64,000 nt of DNA, from NCBI GenBank assembly GCA_013368445.1, contig JAACJO010000008.1, positions 620,001-684,000 of the forward strand, given 5' to 3'. The stretch is from Leucocoprinus leucothites. Taxonomy: Eukaryota; Basidiomycota; Agaricomycetes; Agaricales; Agaricaceae. The translations under genes were made by a program, and so were the position numbers. The notes beneath the pieces were generated by a model. It did no database searches, was not told the origin of the DNA, and was given only the letters and a program-made list of their open reading frames with translations. Positions 45,580 to 56,513 of the stretch are shown here, piece by piece. Every line of letters starts with the position of its first letter. Position 1 is the first letter of the stretch.

Positions 45580-46908
45580 ATGGCATACCAGTATACCAAA
45601 CAACCCGTCAAGGCTCTATTCCTCGCGTACCAAGTCTTGTCCACTTTGCTCGTCAGGATTCCTCTATGGGTACTTCTTAGTATCCCAAGGTTCGTCCTCT
45701 TCGTCCCAGTGAGCTCTAGCTTATTGACATCCTTTCTAGGGGCCTTCGCCCAAGGAAGTCCTGGGACTTGAAGCGCACAGTAATGGTTAATATAATACGC
45801 CACCTCTTTGAAGTACAGGGCGAGTAAGTAGCCCGCAGTCAAGTGCTTGATACACGTCTGACTGCCCTTCCTTTGCAGGTCAGGACCACTGATCATCTCT
45901 CCCGATCACAGAGCTATTACGCCCGGTCCTGGTGTTAATGGAATCTGGATTTCACCAATGCCCAAGAGCCTCCTCGTTGGAAAACTCGAGCAGTGGGCCG
46001 AGCACTCTGGTGTTTCTCCAGTCCGCATCCCAGGATACTGGATGAACAAGAAGGGAATGGACGTGGAAGTTGACGCCGCACCCAAACCGGGAGAGAAAGT
46101 GATTCTTGCTCTCCATGGTGGTGCCTACATCCGCCTTTCAGCCCATCCAAGCGACGTAACTGCTGAAATCGCCCGTGGTCTGCTCAACACCGTGGACAGC
46201 GTTAAGCGCATCCTTTCAGTCGAGTACCGCCTCTGTTCCCACAAACCATTCCAAGTGGCCAACCCCTTCCCTGCCGCCTTGTTGGACGCGTTGGCAGGTT
46301 ATATATACCTGGTTAATGAGGTTGGGTTTGCCCCTTCCGATATCATCGTAGAAGGCGATTCAGCCGGCGGTAACCTCGCTCACGCCCTCACTCGCTACCT
46401 CGTTGAATATAAAGGCACTCCCGGATTGCCAGCCGCTCCTGGTGCTCTTCTGCTACTCTCTCCTTGGGTCGATCTCGGGGAGAGCCACGACAAGATACCC
46501 AATGGCTCCGCCGTGACGTGCACATCATCCGATTACCTTCCTCATCGTCCAGGTTTCAAATACCCTGTGGTTGCCTTCATCGGCCCGCATGACCCCGAGG
46601 TCACGGAAATCAACCCATACATCTCCCCTGCTTCACTCAACCCCGCCCTTGTCATTGACTTCAAGAACTTTCCAAGAACCTTCATCGTCGCTGGTGGTGC
46701 AGAAGTTCTTCTGGACCAAATCCGCACCTTACGCGTTAAAATGTTTAAAGACTTGGGCGAAGGGAATGGATTGTCTGACAGGGAAGGAAAAGTGCGTTAT
46801 TTCGAAGCGCCAGATGGTTTTCACGATTTCCTCATATTTCCTTGGCATCAACCGGAGGTGAAGAATACCTTGGCTGCTATTTCGGAATGGATTGCTCTCG
46901 ATAATTAA
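45580..46908 (+). CDS. Alpha/beta hydrolase (HSL/acetyl-hydrolase type)
   Basis: Protein of about 390 residues with two or three N-terminal introns. The start at 45580 (MAYQYTKQPVKALFLAYQ) leads into one hydrophobic helix (LLVRIPLWVLLSIPR), an ER or lipid-droplet anchor typical of this fungal family. After splicing come GLRPRKSWDLKRTVMVNII and the catalytic domain: oxyanion motif LALHGGAYIRLSAHPS (HGG-type), nucleophile elbow IIVEGDSAGGNLAHALTRYL, WVDLGES, an acidic region TFIVAGGAEVLLDQIRTL, and the catalytic His in FEAPDGFHDFLIFPW. It ends AAISEWIALDN. The likely reaction is hydrolysis of a carboxyl ester of a hydrophobic substrate (the family includes steryl acetyl hydrolases). It is divergent from the Emi1-like gene across 215 bases. 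Confidence 0.88.
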
Positions 46909-47105
46909 TTTTGGAGGTTCATCTAATACTCACACATAATGCTGGTATAAAGTATGCGCTTGATCAAATTTGTTGATTACACACCTTGTTTACACGTCAA
47001 CTGGACATTGACCGCGACCGCTGTTCCGGAGGCATAAACGCAAATGGTACAGAGAAACAAATCCATCGTAAAAGCTACTCGAATAGTAAAGAGAAAGAAA
47101 GGGGG

Positions 47106-48691
47106 TCATCCCGACTTCGTAAGTTCATCTCGTTTCACTTCTGTGGTGCTGGAGCCACTTGAGCCAGAGGCTTCCCCGTTCTCTGCATTCCTATATCCCC
47201 CTGCTCCATAGTCACTCAGGTACATGTATGTCGCAGGCAAAGCAACGAACAAAGCCCCGACGATATTCCCAAACAGAGCGGCAAAGAGCGACCTAAAGGC
47301 TTCCGTTAGATCTTCTGGAGATAAATTAGGTCGCGAGCTCACTTGCGAATATACTCGGCAACAGTAAGCTAGTTGAGGGGTCAACAACTAATTTAAAAGG
47401 CTAACGAGGCCACTCACATCGGCTCCAAACATGATTCCCAAGGGTACCGAATACATGTTGGCAATAACTAGGAATGGGGTTAACTTTTTGGCCATCCCAC
47501 TGATTCAAAGGCTCACCGTGATCGTAGCTGCAAGCAACAAAAATCTAAGTTAATTGCCTTTTTGAGTATGGTCAGAGATTGAGTAAATTTCATGCGTAAC
47601 GCACCATGATAGGAATCCAGACGCCGACAATCTGAGAGATGACATAATTCCGTCATTAGCGGTTTGTCGAGATAAACATACATAGAGCGTACCTTTGAGA
47701 GCGTATCCTTAGCCGCAGCGGCTTGCTGATAAGCATCGAGTTGTGTCTCATCAGCATCGCATTCCAAGGATAGGCAACCTGCTATTGGAAGTAACCACTT
47801 ACCCATACTGCGACACTCACAAGCCAATTACACGCGATTCCACGAAGGAAAATCTCATGCCATTGCGGGTCCGACGCTTTATGGCTGTATTTGCTCAAGA
47901 CGAGTTCGAGCTGTTTTGTATACAAGAAACTTACATGGCGAAGGTTTGGATGAAGTCGTGGTAGGGTGGACCGGATACAATGCCAGTATCTGATGGAGCG
48001 CATTAAACGAAGTAAGAAAATGACAAACGTGGAACAAATTGAATAGCTGATGCGATACTCACAGCGGACAAGAATCGCGGCAAAAAACAGACTACCGACG
48101 AGGTTGCCAAAAAAGACTGCGGGTCTCTCAGCCCCTGCTTCCAATGTCCGGATAAATGTATGCACGAACCAATGAGCCAGTTCACACATAGACCCCAAAA
48201 TGGCACGGCTCGCTTAAGGACAGCCATAGGGAAGTACTGTCAAAAATGGCGCAGATAAGCATTCAATTCGAGCGCCTCTCCCAGTAGGAATCATACCAGC
48301 ATGTTGCTCGTGAGGAGTTCCTGATTCTGGAGCGTAATCCTAAATTGCTGGAGTTAAGGGCCCGGGAAACCTTTCGAGTATTTCTAATACCAACATAATC
48401 AAACCAACCGGGAACACTGCTCCTCCAAGTATCTTCACGATGCCAGGGTTGGACTGGTTCAAGCTTGGCGAACCCCCCGAAATTATTTGCGATAGTAGAT
48501 TTCCAAAAGCCAACATAACCCCTGCGGCAAACTGAGAGAGTACGGTAAGACTGCAGGTAACCGCCCGTGCAGGAGGCGCTTACAGCTTTCCAGAAACAGG
48601 ATTCGTATCTATCGCGATGCTTTTGAACGGCGTAATCGACCATCCGCTGTGCAGTTTGAGTAGGCTTGAGGGTTGCTGGCTCTGAGTCCAT
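47106..48691 (-). CDS. Formate/nitrite transporter (FNT) family channel
   Basis: Six-helix FNT channel for small monovalent anions (formate, nitrite, acetate or lactate), cut by nine or so short introns. The start at 48691 (MDSEPATLKPTQTAQRMVDY) reads directly. Recognisable pieces in order are FAAGVMLAFGNLLSQIISG-type helix fragments, QELLTSNM (the conserved ELxTSN motif), VNWLIVFFGNLVGSLFFAAI joined across an intron, HEIFLRGIACNWLVSVAVW with the family RGxxCNWLV block, VGVWIPIMIFVACSY, IANMYSVPLGIMFGAD, and NIVGALFVALPATYMYLSDY. It ends EVKRDELTKSG. These motifs line the pore in characterised FNT proteins. The C-terminal tail is short, Ser/Gly-rich and charged. Exon joins are approximate. 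It is convergent with the alpha/beta hydrolase gene, 197 bases apart. Confidence 0.87.
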
Positions 48692-50068
48692 CTTGAGTGA
48701 GCAGTGGGATGTATGAGAGAAGCTTCAGGTCGCGACGGTGAGGGGTGTCAGCACTTTGGTGAAAGGTAACCGCCAACGGCACTTTCTCTGCCCAGAAAGG
48801 GTTCATATACCACCGGCAAACCCATCGCGGGCCCGGAAGGAGCGCGTGGTCAGGGTCACTTTCACCATGAAGAAACATGAGACTGAGATTAGATATCTAA
48901 ACGCGGATACTGGGTCTTGAAGAAGGCTTCTATCACTGGATCCAGTGTTTCCTCCAGAAATACAAGCCAATCAATGCGCGGTTATTTTAACAGTCGGACG
49001 TCAATGGAATTAATCGAAGATGGGAGGTAAAGATATGCAGACCGTGAGGAAGGGGTGCGGAGTGCATCTCAAGCAGGAACTCCGGAGAGCCCTTCGAGCG
49101 AAGTACTAATCCGCGTTAATCGCTCCGGGAGGCTCGAGGGGAACCAGAGCTAAGTTGCAAAGATCAAACCCAGAGTGTTGAAGTAAGATGTATAATGTCC
49201 CTGCGTCGCGAAATCACGCCGGAAGAGAAGATGTCAATGTGAGAGAAAACAGCTTGAGTTAGCGAACGTTGATAGCCATTGTGTCACAACCACAGCTAGC
49301 CCTAAATCCAGCGTGGTTCCAAAAATAACCGATTTCCCTCAGGCACCATGGTTGCCGTATCGCCGCTGACGAGCACTGGCCTTCCCCAACATTGGAATAA
49401 ACCTCAGGGCCCACTCATCCCAAATTGAGTGGTGGGAGGTGCCGAACAAACATTCCCGCCGGCACGAGTGATGCATGGTACGCTATGGCAGTTATGATCG
49501 AACACAGAGGTTAGTTAATTTAGGCTGGTAACCCATCCCTTCCGTGAGTAGAACAACGTGAGAAGGTGACGGTTCTACTGGGTAGTGTGTGTGAGCTGAT
49601 ATCCGTTTTTCTATATGTCTAGCACCAAGCACATTAAATTATCAACATCGAGCACATGTCGCAGGTCCTTTCAGCTTCACAGTAAGCTACTAGAGTTCAA
49701 ACTCCGGTGTCCTCTACGGAGTGAAATCTGCGTTCTATCTGTCAGCCTCTTAATAGCTCAGCATGACGAAATCCAGGTCTACCCGGGCTAGAAGATTGAT
49801 ACACAGGTACCCTTCGAGCGAAGCCTTCTTGACGGAGGATCAACATTCGGAGAGGTAGTTAAAACATTATCTGCCATATGTATATCAGTCAGACCCATAA
49901 ACATTTTAAGCAGTCACAAACGAGTCACGGGAAATCTACAAATTAAAGATGGCATAAAATGATGGGAGGAGTGATAGTAAAAATTGAACATAAAGCATGA
50001 AGCCAATGGAAAGCTTGAAAACTCAGAGTACTGTCGATGAATGCAATGCCTCGGAACCAACGTCAACA
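48692..50068. other. 1.4 kb intergenic region
   Basis: Lies between the FNT start and the mei2 stop (both minus). No coding sequence on either strand has a recognisable product. The part nearest 50068 is probably mei2 3' UTR, and the rest the FNT promoter. No repeats stand out. Confidence 0.45.
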
Positions 50069-53060
50069 CTAACGTTCAAAATGGGCCCTACCTCTACGGT
50101 TTCCGCCAAAATTGTCCTCACCATGACACCTATCCACACTCCTGGTCCGATGCTCAAGATACTTGGAGCCCGAGGTAGAATACAAGTCCTGACGACGCAT
50201 CGGTCCGTTATTCAGGTATCCATTACCAGCAGTCGATCCACTATGGGCAGGAGGGCCGGGAACATACAATGCGCCCCTGTTATGGGAGCTGCGTTCCTTC
50301 CTCCTCAAGTGAGTGGGGGCGGGGAAAGGTTCCGGAAGGCCTTGCTCTGGCCCGCTTGAGTAGAAGATCTTCGGGCGCCATTCTTCTCGTTCATCCATGA
50401 TACACGAGTTCTTAAATTTCTCGACTAACGCCTCTTTCCCTCTGTCAACTCATGAGAAGGGCTTAACAGATACGGTCAGGGCGGGCTTACTGATAGTTCG
50501 CATAACTCATTTGTAGAACTTTCTCGCTTGAAAATAGGTTCCTGTCACAAGTGGATTCGAGGTGAGTGATAATCATGATTAAGTCTCTTTGCTAACATAC
50601 CATTTGACTCCCAACCGCTTTTTGGCGAATTTCAGCATATCTTGGACGCGGATAAAGTTGACGAATGCGTATCCAACATTGCAGCCTAGATTGCTACACT
50701 TAGCAGGGGGGGTTCGTAACGTAGTAAGTAACGCACCGTTCTTGAAATCCATCCGAAGATATAAAAAATCAATTTTGCGTGGACAAACCTCGTTGATGTA
50801 TTGAATCAGATCCTTCGCAGTCATCTTATTAGGTATGTTCTTGACCATGACGGTTGTGCGAGTGTCTAGACCCTCCTCGATACGTGCGATATTCAAGAAA
50901 TTGCGATCGCTAATGCCTGAGTTCGTGGCGGACAGCTTCAGGCCAACGTCATCCCCTTGAGGAACGGGTTCGTTGGAAACGAAAATGTGGTGATGCTCCA
51001 AGGGCACTGGCGGTTGTGGTTCGCCAAAGGGAGGAGGGGGGACATGAAAGGAAGGAGTAATGGCCGGAAAGGCGAGCCCATTGGAGACAAAGCCCGGGTT
51101 GGGACTATGTTCGGCGAAACAATGTTCGAGTGGAACAACAGGAATAGCTGGTATGAATGATGACGTGAACATGTCGAGGTTGCCTCCGGGAATAGGTGTG
51201 ATCATATGAGGATCAAAATGCCAATTCGTCCCAGGCTGAGGGAACACTACAGGAGGCTCAAATTCAGGAGCAACGAAAAGGTGAGAGGGTGATTGTACGG
51301 GAAATGGTAGTGGGTGCATAAAGGAGGGGTTGGGATGATTACTAAACGGTTGTGAAACGGCAGTTGAATCATGTCCCCTGGAGGGACAATAGCGGCATTC
51401 GACACTAGAGCAAGCCTGCTGCGGCTCCCGTTGTTCGGACAGTTGAATACCCTCAGAATATGTATTATCGTACTCAGAGGTGCGGGCGCTGAGAAGCTTA
51501 TCTTCAGCAGTGGAAGATATAGTCGGGAAGGAATCGGTGAGATCGAAAGAGGTATAGAAGATGGTGGGGGAGGAAGTCTTAGGTTGGCGATCGGATGGAC
51601 GAGGAGGAGAGTTAGAGGACGTTATGTCGTTATCGACGCTTACGGCGCGAGGTCGAGGTCGGTTAGTCTCGCTGATAAACCGGCCTCGCATTTGAGAAGC
51701 CTCGCCCGGAGGACCGATCGAGGGCTTTAGTTTCGGCAGGTGAGACTCGCTCGCGGATGGTTGGTGAGTAGATAGAGGGGTGTCGGAACGATCCTGAGCT
51801 TTATTAGGGGGAAGCTCGAGGGGACCGTTTTTTTCTGGCTGATCTGATGGTACGCGCCCAGAGGTGCACAGTCTCATACCGAACATAGTCTGGTCATTGA
51901 GGGCAGTGTAGGCCTCGCTAGCGTCGCGCACGTCAAAGAACTCAACAAGGAAGAGCTGTTGAATTTTGATTAATTCAGAAATGTACACAAAGAATCACGA
52001 AACACACCTGGGCTGCGCTAGTTTGATTTTCTTGTTTTAAAAGCCGAAGACTACCAAACGACTCGAGCAACTTGACTAGTAGGTGTAGATCGATGGACCG
52101 TTTTGTATCGTTTTCCTCGTTGGTCTGTGCTCTGTCCGTATCGGTATTATCAACGATTACAACCGAAAGCAGGAACCCCCCATCAGTTGTAGCGAGAAAA
52201 TTTGAATTACCAATAGTCTATCACATAAATAAACAGACTGAGCAAAATCCAATTGACATAGAGGAAGAGTGGGTAGTTACCTCGACCAATTCCTCCGCGG
52301 TGATGAAACGGCAGCGGAACCATGCCTGCGTCCCATCTATGAGCTTCTCCTCACCCAGACATTTAACCAATACGCCGTCAGTCGTTTGAGATAAGACAAC
52401 TTTTGCAGCAATGGCATCTCGAACGTCATGGAAAGCCAAAAAGAGAGTTCCTGTAGTTTTCGTATGCTTCAGGAAAAAGCCTTTGATGCAGCTCGTTTCA
52501 TGAGCAGGAGCTTCCGTTCTATCACCTGGTGGACTGGTATTAGAGCTTTGGCGGGGAGTAACGTGGGTAAGGGCATCAGTTATAGCATTTTGTAAAGTAG
52601 TCGGAGCGACCGTGCGGGATACGTTTTCGAGCTGCGGGAGTCGTGTCAAAAGTAGCCTTCCTGCACGGGAAAATGAGTCACTCACGTAGAGGAAGCGCGT
52701 GGCCTCGGGTTCCTGTAGCTCCTGTAGAGCCTGAGCTTTGTCGTTTGGTTTCTCATCCGTCGAATCGGTACTGACGGTCGTCCTGATACTGGACGATGGC
52801 GTAAGTGGGGGTGTCAATAGATGTTGCGATGCATCACGGTCTTTGCGTTGGCGTTTACGCGTGTACGAGTGCGTGTTTTTAAGGTTGCGGCGCGATTCGC
52901 TGCCTTTCAAAGAAGGCTTTTCAATGTAGGATGCCATCTCGTCGTAGTGAACTATGGATTGGACGTTTTGTGGCGTGTGAGGTGGCGGCTGAGAAGGGGC
53001 TGCGGAGGGTGTGGGTGGACAATTCGGAGTTTGTAGGATCTCTTGAGCTGTGGAAGACAT
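50069..53060 (-). CDS. mei2: Mei2-like RNA-binding protein
   Basis: RNA-binding regulator related to fission-yeast Mei2, which drives meiosis. The start at 53060 (MSSTAQEILQTPNCPPTPSA) is followed by a disordered basic N-terminus and an RRM-like region: ATRFLYVSDSFSRAGR, TTGTLFLAFHDVRDAIAAKV, WFRCRFITAEELVE. A second RRM remnant is LHLLVKLLESFGSLRLL with LFLVEFFDVRDASEAYTAL. A 300-residue Pro/Ser-rich linker follows. The diagnostic Mei2 C-terminal RRM reads RTTVMVKNIPNKMTAKDLIQ, YINEVCPRKIDFLYLRMDF, NVGYAFVNFI and LKFAKKRLGVKW. Spliced exons then give SSEKVLQMSYANYQ and GKEALVEKFKNSCIMDERE before a low-complexity tail ending RRGRAHFER at 50069. All three RRM positions of the family are represented; about seven introns. 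Confidence 0.92.
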
Positions 53061-54432
53061 CTGAGGACGTGAGTGCGGTGGAATCCTATTGAAAATGTGT
53101 GTCAATTGGCCACATTGGTCGCTGTTTGGTCAGAGTTTGCAGGGCCGTACCAAATATTCGGCAATGATGGTGAGTGTTGTAAACGTGGTGCAGACGGCCT
53201 AGTGCGTTTGTGGAGGACCGGTGTTTGTGCTTTAGACACTTCAAGATCAATACTGGATCGCGATTGAACACCTAGAGTGGGCATAGTGAAAAATCGAGAA
53301 TGTGGAATACCTGCCGGAGACGTTTGGACGGGCTTATAGGAATAAAGGAAGGGTGGAGGGGGTAGAGAAGCAGATGTTACAGAGGAGGACAGAGGTGAAA
53401 CGAGGATAGAATGCCTGGGTAGTAATTGGGTGTTTAATTGACGTCAAGCGACCCAGCACTTCCTTCCTTACTTGGAGGGGATCAGAAAGGAAGGATACTG
53501 AGCGACCGAAGTTTTGAACGGTTTTTTCAAGAAGATGGGGTGTGCGCGGATCTCCACTGGGATTCTGATGGTCTTTGGTTGTCAGGTCACTGTAAAGCCA
53601 GAAAGACACTCCGTGAATTTGTTGCAGAGACCCAGTAAATCGTTTTGGCTCGGTTCGGGAAGCACCTAAAGCAAATCACCTATTCGCGGCGACAACATCT
53701 TTGACGGAATGAATAGCGATGTAAACACAGCACGGTCTATCCTCAAAGTTTCCTCTCCAGGAAGTTTCGTGCTAACGGAAAGTCGAGGGAAATGTAGATC
53801 CATCTGGGTAAATCAGTAGTTCCCGAGTCCAAGGAAACGATCTGTACGACATAGCGGGGTGGCCTAAAGCAGAAGTCCGTTGGAAGAAATCGGTACAAGG
53901 CTTTCCAGTTTCTTGTTTAGGACAATGCAGGACGTTGAGAAACCACATGCGCCATCATGGACCTCGTTGCCGAGGAAAAGTGGAGCAGGTGTTCCACAGA
54001 TAAGGCCTAAGACAGTTTTCCGCCCTGTTGTCAGCTCAGTATCCGCTATCCAGGGCGCGTTTCCTCCGTTCAGAACTACAAGCCAATTTTGAAGGAAAAA
54101 AGGTTAATGAATCCGACCAACATATGCATGAGGACCGTCTTTGAATAAGAAGTCAGTCATTCTGCGGCAAAGCGGGGCCGTACTGAGTGGTATCGAGCCT
54201 GAAGGGAACTTCATCGAGTTTGAAAGTAACTTTGAAGACCTGATGCATAGATGAGCTTCCTTGTAAATTCACTTCCTGTCAGTCCGTCCTCGGGGACCTT
54301 GTGTTCAAGCTTCCATTTACCACCTTCCCACACTTCAAGTCACCTCGCCCACGTGACCGCCTCCGCTTTTTCGTTCCGTGTTGCCTCTTGAACGGTGTGC
54401 TAGAGCTCATTCCGAGCTCGACAATTTCCAAA
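53061..54432. other. 1.4 kb divergent intergenic region, mei2 / bS6m
   Basis: No gene is supported. The part next to mei2 (53060-53700) holds several short ATG-initiated frames on the minus strand (for example from 53271), which could be upstream open reading frames in a long mei2 leader. The part next to 54433 is the bS6m promoter. A transcribed non-coding RNA cannot be excluded by eye. Confidence 0.45.
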
Positions 54433-54919
54433 ATGCCACTTTACCAAATGATATGCATAGCCTCTCACTTCTCAGAATATGTGAGTCGTCTCTCCATGCG
54501 TAGTGTATGTTTGTGCTAACTAGAACACAGACCCACGTACGTTCGCTCGTCCAGCAGTCGGCAACACATATTATGAACGCCGGAGGAGTTGTTCGGAAAA
54601 TCGAATCCTGGGGAACGATGCAGCTACCTCATCGTATGAAGAAGAAACGCACGAACACATATGAACATATTGGAGAGCAAGTGCTTCCTACTACTCCCAT
54701 GGCGTCAGCTAATAACATTATGGCTTTCTCAGCTATTGGACACTTCACTGTGATGCCAGCCCTCAAAACCTTCGCTCGCTCAATAATTTCATGCGCCGTG
54801 ACCCTCGCGTATTGCGCTGGACTGTCTTAAAGCTCGGTGACCGAGTCGAAGACGTCGCAAGAGAAGGCCGAAAACTCCTGCACAACTCGCCGTCTGTCGC
54901 AGATGTCGCCGACCTATAA
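54433..54919 (+). CDS. mrp17: Mitochondrial small-subunit ribosomal protein bS6m (Mrp17)
   Basis: About 130 residues, two introns. The start at 54433 is MPLYQMICIASHFSEY, which matches the conserved N-terminus of fungal bS6m; an in-frame upstream ATG at 54301 is inside the leader and ignored. Exon 2 reads THVRSLVQQSATHIMNAGG, VVRKIESWGTMQLPHRMKKK. After the second intron (about 54657-54748) comes TLHCDASPQNLRSLNNFMRR, DPRVLRWTVLKLGDRVEDVA, and the end DVADL at TAA 54917. These are the S6 ferredoxin-like fold elements. The length agrees with family members. It is convergent with the HAD gene, 189 bases apart. Confidence 0.93.
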
Positions 54920-55108
54920 CTCTTTAAGTGGACTATATGTCAGCTTGCCCCCCACACTGCGCGCCATTCAGGTATCTACGTTGCCTTACCAGACTTTCAG
55001 CAACTAATTTATGACTGGCGTCGAGTTGTGAGAAGTCTGGATCTTTTTGTAATATTAATATTACTCATATTACGATTAATCAATTCTATGTCCGCTGAAA
55101 TCACCGCT

Positions 55109-56173
55109 TCACGAAGAGTTCTTAGCCTTCACGAACGAGACCACCTCGTTTAGGTCCTCAATCACCTCAACGCCATCTAAGGACTCATCCGGCTCCTTAT
55201 GTGCCTGCTCACCGTCTGGCCCGGTTCTCCGAAGCAAGAGTCCGTGTATACCCACTTCCAAGGCTCCTTGGAAGTCGCTAATGTATATGTGTATTAATCG
55301 GTGTCAGAAGGGAGAAGAATGAATTATTCTCACCAGATGAGCTCGTCTCCGACATGGAGACATGCCGCTGGTTTGAGAGGTACTTCCGCATTTGCGGCAA
55401 GGGTCAGGGCACGCTCAAATATCTCTCTTGAGGGTTTTTCAATTCCCTCTTCCTCGCTGAGAATAATTGGGCTGAGATAGGAAGGGAATCCCAAATCCTG
55501 GATTACAGAACCTGAAAAACAAAGCATCGGTATGACATAGTGGGGTTATCCCAATAGTGGGACCAAACTCACGGATACGGGAGTCACCATTGCTCACAAC
55601 AGCTGTTGCCACTCCCAGCTCGTCGTGGAGACGTTGAACTTGGTGTTGACATGAGATTCGTACTCCAGTATACAAAGAGAACATGAAGGTATACCCACTT
55701 GTAGGTATAGCGTCTTCGAAGGCCGCATAACCTTCGCCAGAGCTAAAGCGTTTCAGAAGCTTCGGTACGATCTTGTGGATGGATGCGTCGAGAACTGGTG
55801 TTCCGTTTGATAAACGGAAATCAATCGTTTTGCTAGTCGTTGATTTGCCGGTATCCTCACCTCGCTCATCTGCTCCTGCGCTAAGAGCAGTCCGTCGGAT
55901 AACTTCACCCCACCATGCATCAGCACCTTGGACATACGCTGGACTTTCAATCTGAACTTCCTTTAAGGCTATTCGCGAAGTCCACCATCAGATTCGGTGT
56001 GGTGGCCGCCATAGCTTGTAGACATACTTACCGGCCTTGAAAGAACGCTTGATTGCATTCGGGTCTAGAGCACCCAAGAATGGAGCAAAGACCTCGGCAT
56101 ATTGCACATGAATTGGCCTACGAGGGGTGATAATTGTGTGCAAGGCATCAAATGTGACAAGTCGGATGGCCAT
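55109..56173 (-). CDS. HAD-like hydrolase, HDHD3 type
   Basis: Haloacid-dehalogenase superfamily protein of about 260 residues with five introns. The start at 56173 reads MAIRLVTFDALHTIITPRRP; motif I is therefore DALHT, with the first Asp but no second Asp. The cap region includes PIHVQYAEVFAPFLGALD and VQIESPAYVQGADAWWGEVI. Motif II is GVATAVVSNGDSRI. The motif III Lys lies in SEEEGIEKPSREIFERAL. Motif IV is LHVGDELI joined to SDFQGALEVGIHGLLLRR (GDxxxxD pattern). The end is EVVSFVKAKNSS at 55109. The order matches fungal HDHD3-like proteins. The missing second Asp of motif I resembles the dehalogenase subgroup, so phosphatase activity should not be assumed. Substrate unknown. Confidence 0.87.
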
Positions 56174-56513
56174 TGCACAGAGGTCAGGCAATGGCTTTTC
56201 CAATGACGTACTTTGCCTACTTGTGCACAGCCACAGAACTTGATTGCCGAGAAACCGAAGTTCTACCGTCAATAATACTTAAGTACAAACGTTTCTTTGC
56301 ACCACAGTGTTATCCCAACAAGACTGTCCTATATTACCTACTCTATCCGTCAATTCTATATAATGCTTCACTGCTACATAGTGGGCGATTTTAATTCAAT
56401 TTCACACACTCCTGCCGTAAACCGCACATCATCGCCGTTGAAGTCGGCGTTCATTGAACTAAGCCAGGGCCTGTTGCAGCCGTGTCCTCAGACAACTCGT
56501 CAGAAACTAGCAC
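56174..56513. promoter_or_regulatory. Divergent promoter, HAD gene / S41 peptidase gene
   Basis: 340 bases between divergent start codons, AT-rich in the middle (56260-56400). A TATATAATG stretch near 56356 lies about 155 bases before the S41 start. No gene is seen. Confidence 0.4.
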
